Part shown: one piece after another, positions 1 through 9,427 of the stretch
Position numbering within the stretch: position 1 is the first letter of the stretch
Layout of the letters: the number at the start of each line of letters is the position of its first letter
Origin: an uncultured Faecalibacterium sp.
GTDB taxonomy: Bacteria > Bacillota > Clostridia > Oscillospirales > Ruminococcaceae
Length of the DNA: 64,000 bases
Direction of reading: 5' to 3'
Assembly (NCBI GenBank): GCA_934501115.1
Contig: CAKSTO010000001.1
Coordinates: 62,001-126,000, forward strand
Notes under the pieces: generated by a model
What the model was told of the DNA's origin: nothing
What the model saw: only the letters and a program-made list of their open reading frames with translations
Database searches by the model: none
Made by a program: the position numbers and the translations under genes

Positions 1-1303
1 CCATGGCAGGGGCGGGGTAGTGCTCACAGATGGACAGGATCTCGCCCATGGCCTGTTCGGCGGGCTTACCCTTTACAAAATCCAGCACAGCATTCTTGAA
101 GGGGTAGTTCATCACGCTGTCCAGCCCCTTGCCCAGCAGGTAGGTGCGGCGCTGGCCATAGCCGTATTTGGTGGTGGCGTCCTCCCACACCTCGCCCAGC
201 AGGAACTTCTCCGGGCTGACCCGCTTGACAGCGGCGCGGATCTTTTCGATGAAGTCGTCCGGCAGCTCGTCGGCCACATCCAGACGGAAGCCTGCGGCAC
301 CGCGCCGCAGCCATGTGTCGATGACGCCGCCCTCGCCGGTGATGAACTCCACAAACGATGGGGTCTCTTCGTTCACCTCCGGCAGGGTCTCAAACCCCCA
401 CCAGCTGCGGTAGCCGCCCTTATACTTGGGGTCAAAATCGTACCAGCTGCGGTAGGGAGAACTGGGGTCGCGGTAAGCGCCGCCGTCACCATAGCGGCCC
501 TCGCGGTTGAAATAGCGGCTGTCAGAACCGGTGTGGCTGAACACGCCGTCCAGCACGATGCCAATGCCGTACTTGGCTGCCTCGCGGCAGAGCACCTCGA
601 ACTCCTCATTGGTACCCAGCAGCGGGTCCACGTTGAGATAGTCGGCGGTGTTGTAGCGGTGGTTGGAGTGCGCCTCAAAGATGGGGTTGAGGTAAAGGTA
701 GTCCACCCCCATCTCCTGCAGATAGGGCAGCTTGATGCGGATGCCTTCCAGATCGCCGCCGAAATAGTCCTCATTCAGGTGGCCGCCGGTCTCGTTGGGC
801 TGCCAGAAGGGCTCGGCGTGCTTGTCGGCCTGATACAGCCGATCCGGGAAGGGCATGGGCTTGTTCTCAATGCCCTCGCAGAACCGATCCGGGAAGATCT
901 GATAAAATACCTTGCCCTTGATGCACTCCGGGGTCTGGAAACCGGCGTCGTAGACGGTGATCTGCCACTTTTCGCCTTCCTGCCAGCTGACAACGCCGCA
1001 GTTGTCCGATCCGCGGTAGATGCGGCGGAAGTCAGTGTAGAGGTCGAAATAGTAGAAGTACAGACCCGGGTCGTTCAGCGGCAGCTCCACCGAAAAATGG
1101 TTCTGGTGAGGAGTCTGGCCGTCGAACTTCATGCGGTAGTGCACCGGCACGTCGTATTTTCCTTCCTTCTGGAGCACCAGATGCGGATCGACATAGCCCA
1201 GCTCTTCCGGGATGCAGAGGGTCAGGTGCACGGTCTGACCGGCTCGCAGCGCACCAAATGGCTGCTTGAAATAGGGGTCGTAGCTATTGAACAGACAAGA
1301 CAA
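1..1303 (-). CDS. GH13 alpha-amylase family glycosidase (neopullulanase/maltodextrin type), C-terminus outside the window
   Basis: Hydrolyses alpha-glucans or maltodextrins, probably in the cytoplasm since no signal peptide is visible. The 434 readable codons show an N-terminal beta-sandwich-like part, then a GH13 barrel: region I DGVFSH, region II GFRLDVADE with the nucleophile Asp, region III GEVWED with the acid/base Glu, plus HSNHRYNTADY, typical of neopullulanase-like enzymes. The start chosen is TTG at 1303, 10 nt after AGAAAGG on the minus strand; no in-frame ATG fits. The gene runs off the left edge, so the end of the barrel and any C-terminal domain are unseen. It lies downstream of glgP in the same direction, which fits combined glycogen/maltodextrin use, but a terminator hairpin ends just before its ribosome binding site. 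Exact substrate (starch, pullulan, cyclodextrin) cannot be told. Confidence 0.9.
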   Translation of the reverse strand, partial: MSCLFNSYDPYFKQPFGALRAGQTVHLTLCIPEELGYVDPHLVLQKEGKYDVPVHYRMKFDGQTPHQNHFSVELPLNDPGLYFYYFDLYTDFRRIYRGSDNCGVVSWQEGEKWQITVYDAGFQTPECIKGKVFYQIFPDRFCEGIENKPMPFPDRLYQADKHAEPFWQPNETGGHLNEDYFGGDLEGIRIKLPYLQEMGVDYLYLNPIFEAHSNHRYNTADYLNVDPLLGTNEEFEVLCREAAKYGIGIVLDGVFSHTGSDSRYFNREGRYGDGGAYRDPSSPYRSWYDFDPKYKGGYRSWWGFETLPEVNEETPSFVEFITGEGGVIDTWLRRGAAGFRLDVADELPDDFIEKIRAAVKRVSPEKFLLGEVWEDATTKYGYGQRRTYLLGKGLDSVMNYPFKNAVLDFVKGKPAEQAMGEILSICEHYPAPAM

Positions 1304-1322
1304 AGCAGGGTCGTCCTTTCTC

Positions 1323-1356
1323 AAAAAAGCCCCGGCGGGCCAAACGCCGCCGGGGC
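1323..1356 (-). terminator. Intrinsic terminator after glgP, directly before the amylase ribosome binding site
   Basis: On the minus strand a perfect 10-bp stem (GCCCCGGCGG paired with CCGCCGGGGC) is followed at once by six T residues. The T-run is itself followed by GAGAAAGGA, the ribosome binding site of the amylase gene, so the hairpin lies inside the leader of that gene. Confidence 0.85.
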
Positions 1357-1377
1357 AGATGAATTTTTTAGCAAACC

Positions 1378-1512
1378 CTCTCAGGCTGCCTTCGGCATCC
1401 AGCTCCCCCGAGGGGGGAGCTTTTTGCAAGAGAGGGAAACTTTCAGGGAAGAACTCTTAAACCTCGCCCTTCGGGAGAGGTGGCATTGCGTAGCAATGAC
1501 GGAGAGGGTTTT
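1378..1512. repeat. Intergenic palindromic repeats, CCTCTC-type family (two units)
   Basis: The glgP-amylase gap holds two palindromic units. Unit 1 (1378-1435) begins CTCTCAGGCTGCCTTCGGC and contains the inverted pair AGCTCCCCC/GGGGGGAGCT. Unit 2 (about 1460-1512) contains GGTGGCATTGCGTAGCAATG followed by ACGGAGAGGGTT. Unit 2 is repeated in inverse orientation at 6897-6948, and the start of unit 1 recurs at 7431. No gene is seen in the gap. Confidence 0.75.
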
Positions 1513-1513
1513 C

Positions 1514-3919
1514 TTACTTGCCCATGGGCACCGGGGAAGCGTACCAGATATCGTGTGCGTAATCCAGCACAGAGCGGTCGGCGCTGAAGATGCCGCTGTT
1601 GGCAATGTTCTTCAGGCTCATGTGTGCCCACTTCTCGCGGTCAGCATACAGCTTCTGCAGGTCGGCCTGTGCGCGGCGGTAATCCTTGAAGTCGGCCATG
1701 ACCATATACGGGTCGCTGCTGCGCAGGTTCTCGGTCACTTCGTGGAAGTTCTCGCCGTTCCAGCCGCGCTCCAGGAAGTTCAGAGCGTTGTTGGCAACAT
1801 CGTCGCCCATGATGAAGGCGTTGGGGTGGTAGCCCACCTGCTTGAGGTTGTTCACCTCGGGGGTCAGCATACCGAAGATCAGCTCGTTCTCCTTGCCGGC
1901 AGCGTCTGCGATCTCCACGTTTGCGCCGTCCAGAGTGCCCAGAGTGATAGCGCCGTTCAGCATGAACTTCATATTGCCGGTACCGGAAGCCTCGGTGCCT
2001 GCCAGAGAGATCTGCTCAGAGACCTCGGCAGCGGGCATCAGATGCTCGCTCAGAGAGACGCAGTACTCTTCCAGATAGACCACGCGCAGCTTGTCGCGCA
2101 CGGCGGGGTCGTTATTGATGAGGTCGCCCAGCTTGCAGATCATGCGGATCATCTGCTTTGCCATGTAGTAGCCGGGGGCAGCCTTTGCACCGAAGATATA
2201 GGTCTTGGGGATGAAGTCGGCGTTGGGGTTTTCCTTCAGGTACAGGTACTGGGCAGCGATGTTCAGCGCGTTCAGGTGCTGGCGCTTGTACTCGTGCATA
2301 CGCTTGACCTGGCAGTCAAAGATGGAGTTCGGGTCGATGACCTGACCGGTGCTCTTTGCCAGATAGCTGGCAAAGCTGGTCTTGTTCGCCAGTTTGATCT
2401 CGTTCAGGCGCTTGAGAACGGTCTTGTCATTCTCGAACTTGTTCAGCTTGGACAGGTCGGCGGCATCGTGCTTGTAGCCGTCGCCGATGGTCTCATCCAG
2501 CAGCTTGCACAGGCCGGGGTTAGAGGCCAGCAGCCAGCGGCGGTAAGCGATGCCGTTGGTCACGTTCTTGAAGGCCTGCGGCTTGAACAGGTAGTAATCG
2601 TGGAAGACGCTGTCCTTGATGATCTCGCTGTGCAGCTTGGACACGCCGTTGATGCTGTTGGCGGTGTAGGCGCAGATGTTTGCCATGCGCACCTGATTGT
2701 CGCCGATCAGTGCCATATAGTCGATCTTGCCCTTGTCGCCGGGGAATGCCTTCTCCAGCTCAGCGCGGGCACGGCGATCCATCTCGACCACGATCTGGTA
2801 GATGCGGGGCAGGGTCATCTTGAAGATGTCCACATTCCACTTTTCCAGAGCCTCAGCCATGACGGTGTGGTTGGTGTAGGAGAAGACCTTCTGGCAGATG
2901 CTGAAAGCCTTGTCCCAGCCAAAGCCGCACTCATCCAGCAGGATGCGCATCATTTCGGGGATGGCCAGAGTCGGATGGGTATCATTCAGCTGGATAGCGA
3001 CCTTGTCAGGCAGGTTCTCCAGAGTGGCATAGCTGGACAGGTGGTTCTGGACGATATCGCCGATGGATGCAGCAGACAGGAAATACTGCTGGCGCAGACG
3101 CAGGATCTTGCCCTCGACATGGTTGTCGTTGGGGTACAGCACCTTGGAGATCAGCTCGGCATTGGCATTTTTGCTCATGGCCGTGTTGTAGTTGCCCAGA
3201 GAGAAGCTGGACATATCGAAGTCAGGAGCCTTTGCCTGCCACAGACGCAGCTTGGCAACACCCTTTCCGTCGTAGCCCTGCACATACATATCGGAGGGAA
3301 CAGCCATGACGCTGTTGTAGTTGGTGTGCTGGATGTAGTGGAAGCCGTTGTCCCAGTTCTCGTGGATCTCGCCGTCAAAGCGGACTTCCACGGCCTGATC
3401 GGGGTGGCTCTTCAGCCAGACCTGACCGCCGGGCAGCCAGTTGTCGGCACGCTCCTGCTGCCAGCCGTCCACGATCTTCTGTTTGAAGATGCCGTATTCA
3501 TACAGGATGGAGTATCCGGTGCCGCAGATGCCAGTGGTGGCCATGCCGTCCAGATAGCAGGCAGCCAGACGACCCAGACCGCCGTTGCCCAGACCTGCAT
3601 CCGGCTCTTCCTCAAAGATACTGTCAATGCTGATGTCGGCGTCAGACAGAGCCTTCTTTGCCACCTCGTCCAGACCCAGATTCAGCAGGCTGGTCTTCAG
3701 GCTGCGACCCATCAGGAACTCCATGCAAAGGTAGTAGACCTGCTTGGTGCCGGTGCCGATGGCCTTGGACTGGAACTTTTTGTGGTTTTCGCTCATCATC
3801 TGGCGGCAGATCAAAGCCAGAGAACGGTAAATCTGCTGGTTGGAGGCAACGCTCAGCTCAACGCCGTACTCGCTGGTGAGCTTGTCCTGAAGAATTTTGC
3901 CAAATTCCTTCGATGTCAT
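1514..3919 (-). CDS. glgP: Glycogen/maltodextrin phosphorylase
   Basis: Phosphorolysis of alpha-1,4-glucans to glucose-1-phosphate in the cytoplasm. The 801-residue protein has the usual family length. The pyridoxal-phosphate lysine is Lys651 in EASGTGNMKF. Other family segments are GNGGLGRLAACYLD near residue 110 and QLNDTHPTLAIPEMMR near 310. The start ATG at 3919 follows GGAGTACCTTT. Its product would feed phosphoglucomutase (pgm, 56928-58610). The downstream neighbour on the same strand is a GH13 amylase. A promoter with perfect 17-bp spacing lies about 110 nt upstream. No truncation or missing key residue is seen. Confidence 0.97.
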   Translation of the reverse strand: MTSKEFGKILQDKLTSEYGVELSVASNQQIYRSLALICRQMMSENHKKFQSKAIGTGTKQVYYLCMEFLMGRSLKTSLLNLGLDEVAKKALSDADISIDSIFEEEPDAGLGNGGLGRLAACYLDGMATTGICGTGYSILYEYGIFKQKIVDGWQQERADNWLPGGQVWLKSHPDQAVEVRFDGEIHENWDNGFHYIQHTNYNSVMAVPSDMYVQGYDGKGVAKLRLWQAKAPDFDMSSFSLGNYNTAMSKNANAELISKVLYPNDNHVEGKILRLRQQYFLSAASIGDIVQNHLSSYATLENLPDKVAIQLNDTHPTLAIPEMMRILLDECGFGWDKAFSICQKVFSYTNHTVMAEALEKWNVDIFKMTLPRIYQIVVEMDRRARAELEKAFPGDKGKIDYMALIGDNQVRMANICAYTANSINGVSKLHSEIIKDSVFHDYYLFKPQAFKNVTNGIAYRRWLLASNPGLCKLLDETIGDGYKHDAADLSKLNKFENDKTVLKRLNEIKLANKTSFASYLAKSTGQVIDPNSIFDCQVKRMHEYKRQHLNALNIAAQYLYLKENPNADFIPKTYIFGAKAAPGYYMAKQMIRMICKLGDLINNDPAVRDKLRVVYLEEYCVSLSEHLMPAAEVSEQISLAGTEASGTGNMKFMLNGAITLGTLDGANVEIADAAGKENELIFGMLTPEVNNLKQVGYHPNAFIMGDDVANNALNFLERGWNGENFHEVTENLRSSDPYMVMADFKDYRRAQADLQKLYADREKWAHMSLKNIANSGIFSADRSVLDYAHDIWYASPVPMGK

Positions 3920-4026
3920 AAAGGTACTCCTATCCGCATAAGTTTTCAGCTTTGCTAAAATAATTGAAACAATTGGCGATCACAGGCACTTTCCCTCACA
4001 TGCACTGCAGCCAACATAACAAAGAT

Positions 4027-4055
4027 ATTATAATATGCAGAGCTGTTAATTGCAA
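4027..4055 (-). promoter_or_regulatory. glgP promoter
   Basis: Minus strand TTGCAA, 17-bp spacer, TATAAT. It would give a leader of roughly 100 nt before the glgP ATG. Confidence 0.75.
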
Positions 4056-4358
4056 GGAATCAGGGGATTTTTTCTGTAACTGACATTTTTTTGCTGAAGT
4101 TTCTGATAAATCTGCTGAAAATTCAAAAAATACACTTTTTCTTGCGGCTTATTTATATTATAATAAGAAGGAGAAGCCCTTGAATTGAAACTTTTTCGGG
4201 GGAAACTCGGGGAGAAATGTGCCGGGAAACTGATCCGGCAGAGATCTGAGAAATGAAACGTTCCCGGAAACGATGCCGAAAACCGGGAACGACCATCCCA
4301 AAAAACGGTCAGAATGATCCTGCCCGTCCGGGCAAAAAAGATAAAAGGGGAAATACAC
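4056..4358. other. Gap upstream of zapA with GGGAAAC-type repeats
   Basis: No gene is seen. A TATAAT at 4159-4164 on the plus strand lacks a good -35, so the zapA promoter is uncertain. Between 4197 and 4297 short GC-rich blocks recur in one orientation: CGGGGGAAACT, CGGGGAGAAA, CCGGGAAACT, CCCGGAAAC and CCGGGAAC. The pair GTTCCCGG/CCGGGAAC (4260-4291) can form a hairpin. These may be protein binding sites or structure in a long leader. Confidence 0.45.
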
Positions 4359-4793
4359 ATGGTCAATAAGGTAAGGGTGAGCATTGCGGGGACACCGTAT
4401 GCGATCGCGACGACGGACTCGGAAAAATACATTCAGACGCTGGCCAGAAAGTTAGATGAGGACATCACGAAGCTGCTGGACGACAACGAAAATCTTTCGG
4501 TGACCAAGGCGGCGGTGTTCTGCGCTATGGACTATCTGGATGAATACCGCAAGAGCACCGGCAGTGCTGAAAATATGCGCAGCCAGATTCAGGATTATAT
4601 TGCGGATGCCGCCCGTGCAAAGCTGGCAGAGGACAAGGCAAAAGCGGAAAACGAGGTGCTGCGCCGGGAGGCAGCCGCCCTGCGGGAGCAGCTGGAAAAG
4701 ATGCGCAGCAAGGAAGCCCGCCGGGAAGAGCGGGCTGCACAGCAGGCAGCGGAAAATGGTCATGCCGCGCCGGCTGCGGAAAACAAGGGCTGA
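4359..4793 (+). CDS. zapA: Cell division protein ZapA
   Basis: Z-ring-associated protein that bundles FtsZ filaments at mid-cell. The 144-residue product begins MVNKVRVSIAGTPYAIATTD, the ZapA globular head, and continues into a long charged coiled coil (residues about 65-135, rich in Ala, Glu, Arg and Lys). Start ATG 4359 is chosen because AAAAGGGG lies 8 nt upstream; an in-frame ATG 45 nt earlier has no such site. The Ala/Glu-rich tail is longer than in many ZapA proteins. It is followed after 28 nt by the U32 peptidase gene, a neighbour pairing common in Firmicutes. Confidence 0.88.
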   Translation: MVNKVRVSIAGTPYAIATTDSEKYIQTLARKLDEDITKLLDDNENLSVTKAAVFCAMDYLDEYRKSTGSAENMRSQIQDYIADAARAKLAEDKAKAENEVLRREAAALREQLEKMRSKEARREERAAQQAAENGHAAPAAENKG

Positions 4794-4821
4794 GAACGCC
4801 GGTTCAGGATAAAGGAGAACT

Positions 4822-6897
4822 ATGTCAAAGATCGAGATCCTTGCCCCGGTGGGCAACGAAGAAATGCTCCGCGCCGCAGTGTTCAGCGGAGCAGATGCGG
4901 TTTATCTGGGGTTTTCGGGCTTCAATGCCCGCACCAGTGCCAATAATTTTGATGCAGATACGCTGAAAGAGGCGGTGCGCTTCTGTCATGCACGGGGTGT
5001 GGCGGTGCACGTAGCGCTGAACACCACGGTTTACGGCGGCGAGCTGCCTGCGCTGGAGCAGGCTGTCCGGGCGGTGGCTGCCAGCGGTGCAGATGCCGTT
5101 ATCTGTCAGGATCTGGCGGTGGCGACCCTGATCGGTAAAATTGCACCGCAGCTGCCCCGCCACGGCTCCACCCAGATGAGCGTGCACAGCCTGCAGGGCG
5201 CACTGGAACTGAAAGAACTGGGCTTCACCCGGGTGGTGCTGGCGCGTGAGCTGAGCCTGCCCGAGGTGGAGCACATCACGAAGCACTGCGGCATTGAGAC
5301 CGAGTGCTTCGTGCATGGTGCACTGTGTATGTGCGTCAGCGGCCAGTGCTATATGTCTGCCTTTCTGGGCGGGCGAAGTGGCAACCGCGGCTCCTGTGCG
5401 GGACCCTGCCGACTGCCCTTTGAAGCAAACTCCCTGCCGGAGGGTAAGCCGGGTCGTCTGCACCACCTGTCCCTGAAGGATAACTCGGTCATCGATCAGC
5501 TGGATCGGCTGCAGGCACTGGGCGTAGCATCGGCAAAAATTGAGGGGCGCCTGCGCACGCCGGAATATGTGGCGGCGGCAGTCAGCGCCTGTTTAGCAGG
5601 CCGCGAGGGACACGCCTATGACCGCGATCTTTTGAAAAACGCGTTCAGCCGCTCCGGCTTCACCTCCGGCTATCTGGATGGAAAAATCGACGGTACCATG
5701 TTTGGCGTGCGCAGCGAAGCGGATGCCGAGCAGACCAAAAAGACTTTGCCTATGCTGCGGGAGCTTTACCGCCGTGAGCGCAGCCGCGTGCCGGTGAAGA
5801 TGAAGCTGGAAATCGAAGAGGGCGGCGAGAAGCTCACCGTGACCGATGCCGACGGCAACAAGGCATTTGCCTACGGCGATGCGGAGCCTCAGCCCGCCCG
5901 CACCGACCCCACCGAGAGCCTGCACCGCAGCCTTGCCAAGACCGGCGGTACGCCTTTTGCAGTGGAGGATCGGGATATCACTGTTGAAATGGACGGAGGG
6001 CCGTGGTTTATCCCGGGCAGCGCCGTCAATGAACTGCGCCGTGAAGCACTGGATGCCCTGCTGAAAAAGCGGGAGGTGCTGCGCCCGTGGCCGACGACCG
6101 AAGAGCATGTGCCTGCTCTGCCGCTGCGCACCCTGCCGCCCCGCCGCACCCTGCGCGCCCGGTTTGAAAGCTGGGATCAGGTGCCGGAGCGGGCACTTGA
6201 CGGCGTTGAATCTCTCATCCTGCCCATTGCGCAGGCTGACCGTGTGCCCCGTGAGTGGCGCTGCAAGACGATCCTCGAGCTGCCCCGCGTGATGTTCGGC
6301 AGGCTGGAGGAGGATACTGCCCGCCGCATCGCGGCCACGCAGGACGCCGGCTTTGCAGGCTATGAGGTGAGCAATATCGCCCACCTGCGCCTGTGCCGGG
6401 GTCTGCCCATGAGCGGCGGCTTTGGGCTGAACATCACCAATCAGCTGGCCGCGCAGTTCTATGCAGACAACGGCCTTGGCTCTATGCTCATCCTGCCCGA
6501 GGTGAAGGACAGCGACATCAGCACCATTGCACCCACTCATGACGGCAGGCCGGTGCCCACCGGTGTGCTGGTGTACGGCCACATGCCGCTGATGATCACC
6601 CGTGCCTGCCCGCTGCAGAACATCCACGACTGTGCCCACTGCGATAAGACCGGCGTGCTGACTGACCGCAAAGCGAAAAAGTTCCCGGTGCGGTGCGGCC
6701 TTGGTGTGCGCACCATCTACAATCCCGTACCTATTTATATGGGGGATAAGCCGGGCGCGCTGACGGTGGACTACGGTGTGGCCTATTTCACGCTGGAAAG
6801 CCGGGAGGAAGCCGCGAAGATCCTTGACATGATCCGCACCCATGCGCCCTTTGAAGAGGATTTCACGAGAGGATTGTATTTCAAGGGGACGAACTGA
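4822..6897 (+). CDS. U32 family peptidase (RlhA/YdcP-like, long form)
   Basis: The 691-residue protein starts MSKIEILAPVGNEEMLRAAV, the TIM-barrel opening of U32 proteins. It carries the family Cys-rich segment near residues 160-205 (CFVHGALCMCVSGQCYMSAF, then GNRGSCAGPCR). A C-terminal region with further Cys residues (CPLQNIHDCAHC) matches the long U32 form with a middle DUF3656-like part. Although named peptidases, characterised long-form members act in RNA hydroxylation (RlhA on 23S rRNA, TrhP on tRNA), so an RNA-modifying role is more likely than proteolysis. That is inference from the family. Start ATG 4822 follows AAAGGAGAACT. Probably cotranscribed with zapA. Confidence 0.9.
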   Translation: MSKIEILAPVGNEEMLRAAVFSGADAVYLGFSGFNARTSANNFDADTLKEAVRFCHARGVAVHVALNTTVYGGELPALEQAVRAVAASGADAVICQDLAVATLIGKIAPQLPRHGSTQMSVHSLQGALELKELGFTRVVLARELSLPEVEHITKHCGIETECFVHGALCMCVSGQCYMSAFLGGRSGNRGSCAGPCRLPFEANSLPEGKPGRLHHLSLKDNSVIDQLDRLQALGVASAKIEGRLRTPEYVAAAVSACLAGREGHAYDRDLLKNAFSRSGFTSGYLDGKIDGTMFGVRSEADAEQTKKTLPMLRELYRRERSRVPVKMKLEIEEGGEKLTVTDADGNKAFAYGDAEPQPARTDPTESLHRSLAKTGGTPFAVEDRDITVEMDGGPWFIPGSAVNELRREALDALLKKREVLRPWPTTEEHVPALPLRTLPPRRTLRARFESWDQVPERALDGVESLILPIAQADRVPREWRCKTILELPRVMFGRLEEDTARRIAATQDAGFAGYEVSNIAHLRLCRGLPMSGGFGLNITNQLAAQFYADNGLGSMLILPEVKDSDISTIAPTHDGRPVPTGVLVYGHMPLMITRACPLQNIHDCAHCDKTGVLTDRKAKKFPVRCGLGVRTIYNPVPIYMGDKPGALTVDYGVAYFTLESREEAAKILDMIRTHAPFEEDFTRGLYFKGTN

Positions 6898-6948
6898 AAC
6901 TCCTTCCGTCATCGCTGACGCGATGCCACCTCCCTGAAGGAGTTGCTA
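6897..6948. repeat. Intergenic palindromic repeat, inverse copy of the unit at 1460-1512
   Basis: Begins right at the stop codon of the U32 gene: AACTCCTTCCGTCATCGC, ending CTGAAGGAGTT. The ends are inverted repeats (AACTCCTT/AAGGAGTT) and an inner palindrome CATCGC/GCGATG is present. The reverse complement matches the second unit in the glgP-amylase gap over about 40 bases. Confidence 0.75.
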
Positions 6949-6970
6949 TAAAATCAAAACGAGGTATACT

Positions 6971-7417
6971 ATGGAACCCATCACTGTAAAATATAAGGTA
7001 CTGGATGCTAGGGCAAAGGTGCCCGCCTACGCTACCCCCGGCTCTGCCGCCGCTGACCTGTGCGCCGTACTGGACGAGCCGCTTACCCTTGCCCCCATGG
7101 AGCGGGCACTGGTGCCCACCGGCCTTGCCATCGAGCTGCCGGGTGCCCACAGCGTGGCATTGGTGTACGCCCGCAGCGGCCTTTCCATCAAGCACGGCCT
7201 GTGCATGGCCAACGGCGTGGGCGTTGTGGACAGCGACTACCGCGGTGAGCTGAAGGTGCCTATGGTCAATCTTGGAAAAGAAGCCTACACCATCCAGCCC
7301 GGCGAGCGCGTGGCACAGCTGTGCATTGCACCGGTGTACACCGCCGCCTTTGTGCCCGCCGAAGAACTGGGCGATACCCAGCGCGGCGAGGGCGGCTTTG
7401 GCTCTACCGGAAAATAA
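6971..7417 (+). CDS. dut: dUTP diphosphatase
   Basis: Hydrolyses dUTP to dUMP and pyrophosphate, keeping uracil out of DNA and supplying dUMP for thymidylate synthesis. The 148-residue protein has all five motifs of the homotrimeric family: GSAAADLCA, YARSGLS, GVVDSDYRGE with the catalytic Asp, GERVAQL, and the C-terminal RGEGGFGSTG arm. Start ATG 6971 follows GAGG at 6961-6964. A palindromic repeat separates it from the U32 gene and another separates it from maf. Confidence 0.96.
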   Translation: MEPITVKYKVLDARAKVPAYATPGSAAADLCAVLDEPLTLAPMERALVPTGLAIELPGAHSVALVYARSGLSIKHGLCMANGVGVVDSDYRGELKVPMVNLGKEAYTIQPGERVAQLCIAPVYTAAFVPAEELGDTQRGEGGFGSTGK

Positions 7418-7427
7418 TAAAACTGGC

Positions 7428-7515
7428 TCGTCCTCTCAGGCCGCTTCGCGTGGACTGTCAAAGGCTCCCACTTTGGGGGAGCTGGCAAAACCGCAAGGTT
7501 TTGACTGAGAGGGCG
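7428..7515. repeat. Intergenic palindromic repeat between dut and maf
   Basis: Starts CCTCTCAGGCCGCTTCGCG and ends TGACTGAGAGGGCGAGG, so the termini are imperfect inverted repeats. Inside are inverted pairs GCTCCCAC/GGGGGAGC and AAAACC/GGTTTT. It is related to the unit at 1378-1435 and looks like a member of the short palindromic repeats common between genes of Clostridia. Confidence 0.75.
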
Positions 7516-7518
7516 AGG

Positions 7519-8097
7519 ATGCTGAAAAGAAAGATGAATCCTATGAATTTGATCTTAGCTTCCGGCAGCCCGCGCAGGCGGGAGCTGCTTTCCCTGTACA
7601 CCACCGATTTCACCGTCTGCGCCAGCGACTTTGACGAGAGCACAGTGCAGGCCGACACTCCTGCCCATTTGGTGGAGCAGCTGGCGCGGGGCAAGTGCCT
7701 TGCCGTCGCGGCACAGCACCCGGAGACGGTGGTCATTGGCTGTGACACTGTGGTGGATGTGAACGGCGAAGTGTTCGGCAAGCCCCGCAGCGTTGAGGAC
7801 GCAAAGCGGATGCTGCGTGCTCTGTCCGGCACGACCCACGAGGTGCACACCGGTGTGTGCATCTCGGACGGCAGCCGCACCGAGAGCTTTGTGGACAGCT
7901 GCAAGGTGGCTTTTTTTCCGCTGAGCGAGGAAGAAATCGACTTTTATACCTCCACGAAAGAGCCTTACGATAAAGCCGGAGCCTATGCCATTCAGGGGCG
8001 GGCAGCGCTCTGGCTGGATCGCATGGAAGGGGATTATTATACCATTATGGGGCTGCCCCTCAGCCGCACTGTACGGCTGCTGACACATTTTGTGTGA
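7519..8097 (+). CDS. maf: Maf-like nucleotide pyrophosphatase
   Basis: House-cleaning pyrophosphatase for dTTP/UTP or modified nucleotides; linked with septum control in Bacillus. The 192-residue reading contains the family signature [23 protein letters not shown] and the [11 protein letters not shown] segment. The start is uncertain: ATG 7519 has GAGAGGG 5 nt upstream, ATG 7543 is where the family usually begins but has only a weak AGAAAG site, and ATG 7534 lies between. The strongest site lies inside the palindromic repeat that ends at 7515. Adjacent to mreB, as maf often is. Confidence 0.93.
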   Translation: MLKRKMNPMNLILASGSPRRRELLSLYTTDFTVCASDFDESTVQADTPAHLVEQLARGKCLAVAAQHPETVVIGCDTVVDVNGEVFGKPRSVEDAKRMLRALSGTTHEVHTGVCISDGSRTESFVDSCKVAFFPLSEEEIDFYTSTKEPYDKAGAYAIQGRAALWLDRMEGDYYTIMGLPLSRTVRLLTHFV

Positions 8098-8134
8098 GAA
8101 AAATGGAAAAAACGAAGAAAAGTTGCGCAAACGC

Positions 8135-8163
8135 TTGAGAAATCAGTGGCTTGCGGCTATAAT
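8135..8163 (+). promoter_or_regulatory. mreB operon promoter
   Basis: TTGAGA, exactly 17 bp, TATAAT, about 90 nt before the mreB start. It implies that mreBCD-PBP2 has its own promoter in addition to any readthrough from maf. Confidence 0.8.
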
Positions 8164-8254
8164 AAAAGCGTGTGATTCTGCGCAGGGCGGCGCATTGCGG
8201 CCGTCAGACGTTTTGGATAGACCAAATTGGGAAGCAATAAGGAGAGACTTTACA

Positions 8255-9277
<1,023 letters not shown>

Positions 9278-9427
9278 AGTGGGCGCCTGCTCGGCTTTTG
9301 CGGAAAAATATCCTGCGCGCAGCTGCGCGTCTTTTCCGCCGCAAACAAACTCTCTTGCGCGGATGGCAGCGGCTGTCCGCGCTTTTTTCGTGGGACCGGC
9401 GGATGAGCCGGAGTGGAGGATCGCCTC

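Noticed and set aside
20..3958. A 1312-codon open frame on the plus strand across glgP and the amylase gene
   Set aside because: It is antisense to two clear genes, has no ribosome binding site, and its composition (Val, Ala, His, Gln, Leu, Asp) is that of the reverse strand of GC-rich genes. A mirror frame, not a gene.
4046..4432. 128-codon minus-strand frame upstream of zapA
   Set aside because: Low-complexity Phe/Ser-rich frame across promoter and repeat sequence, no start signal.
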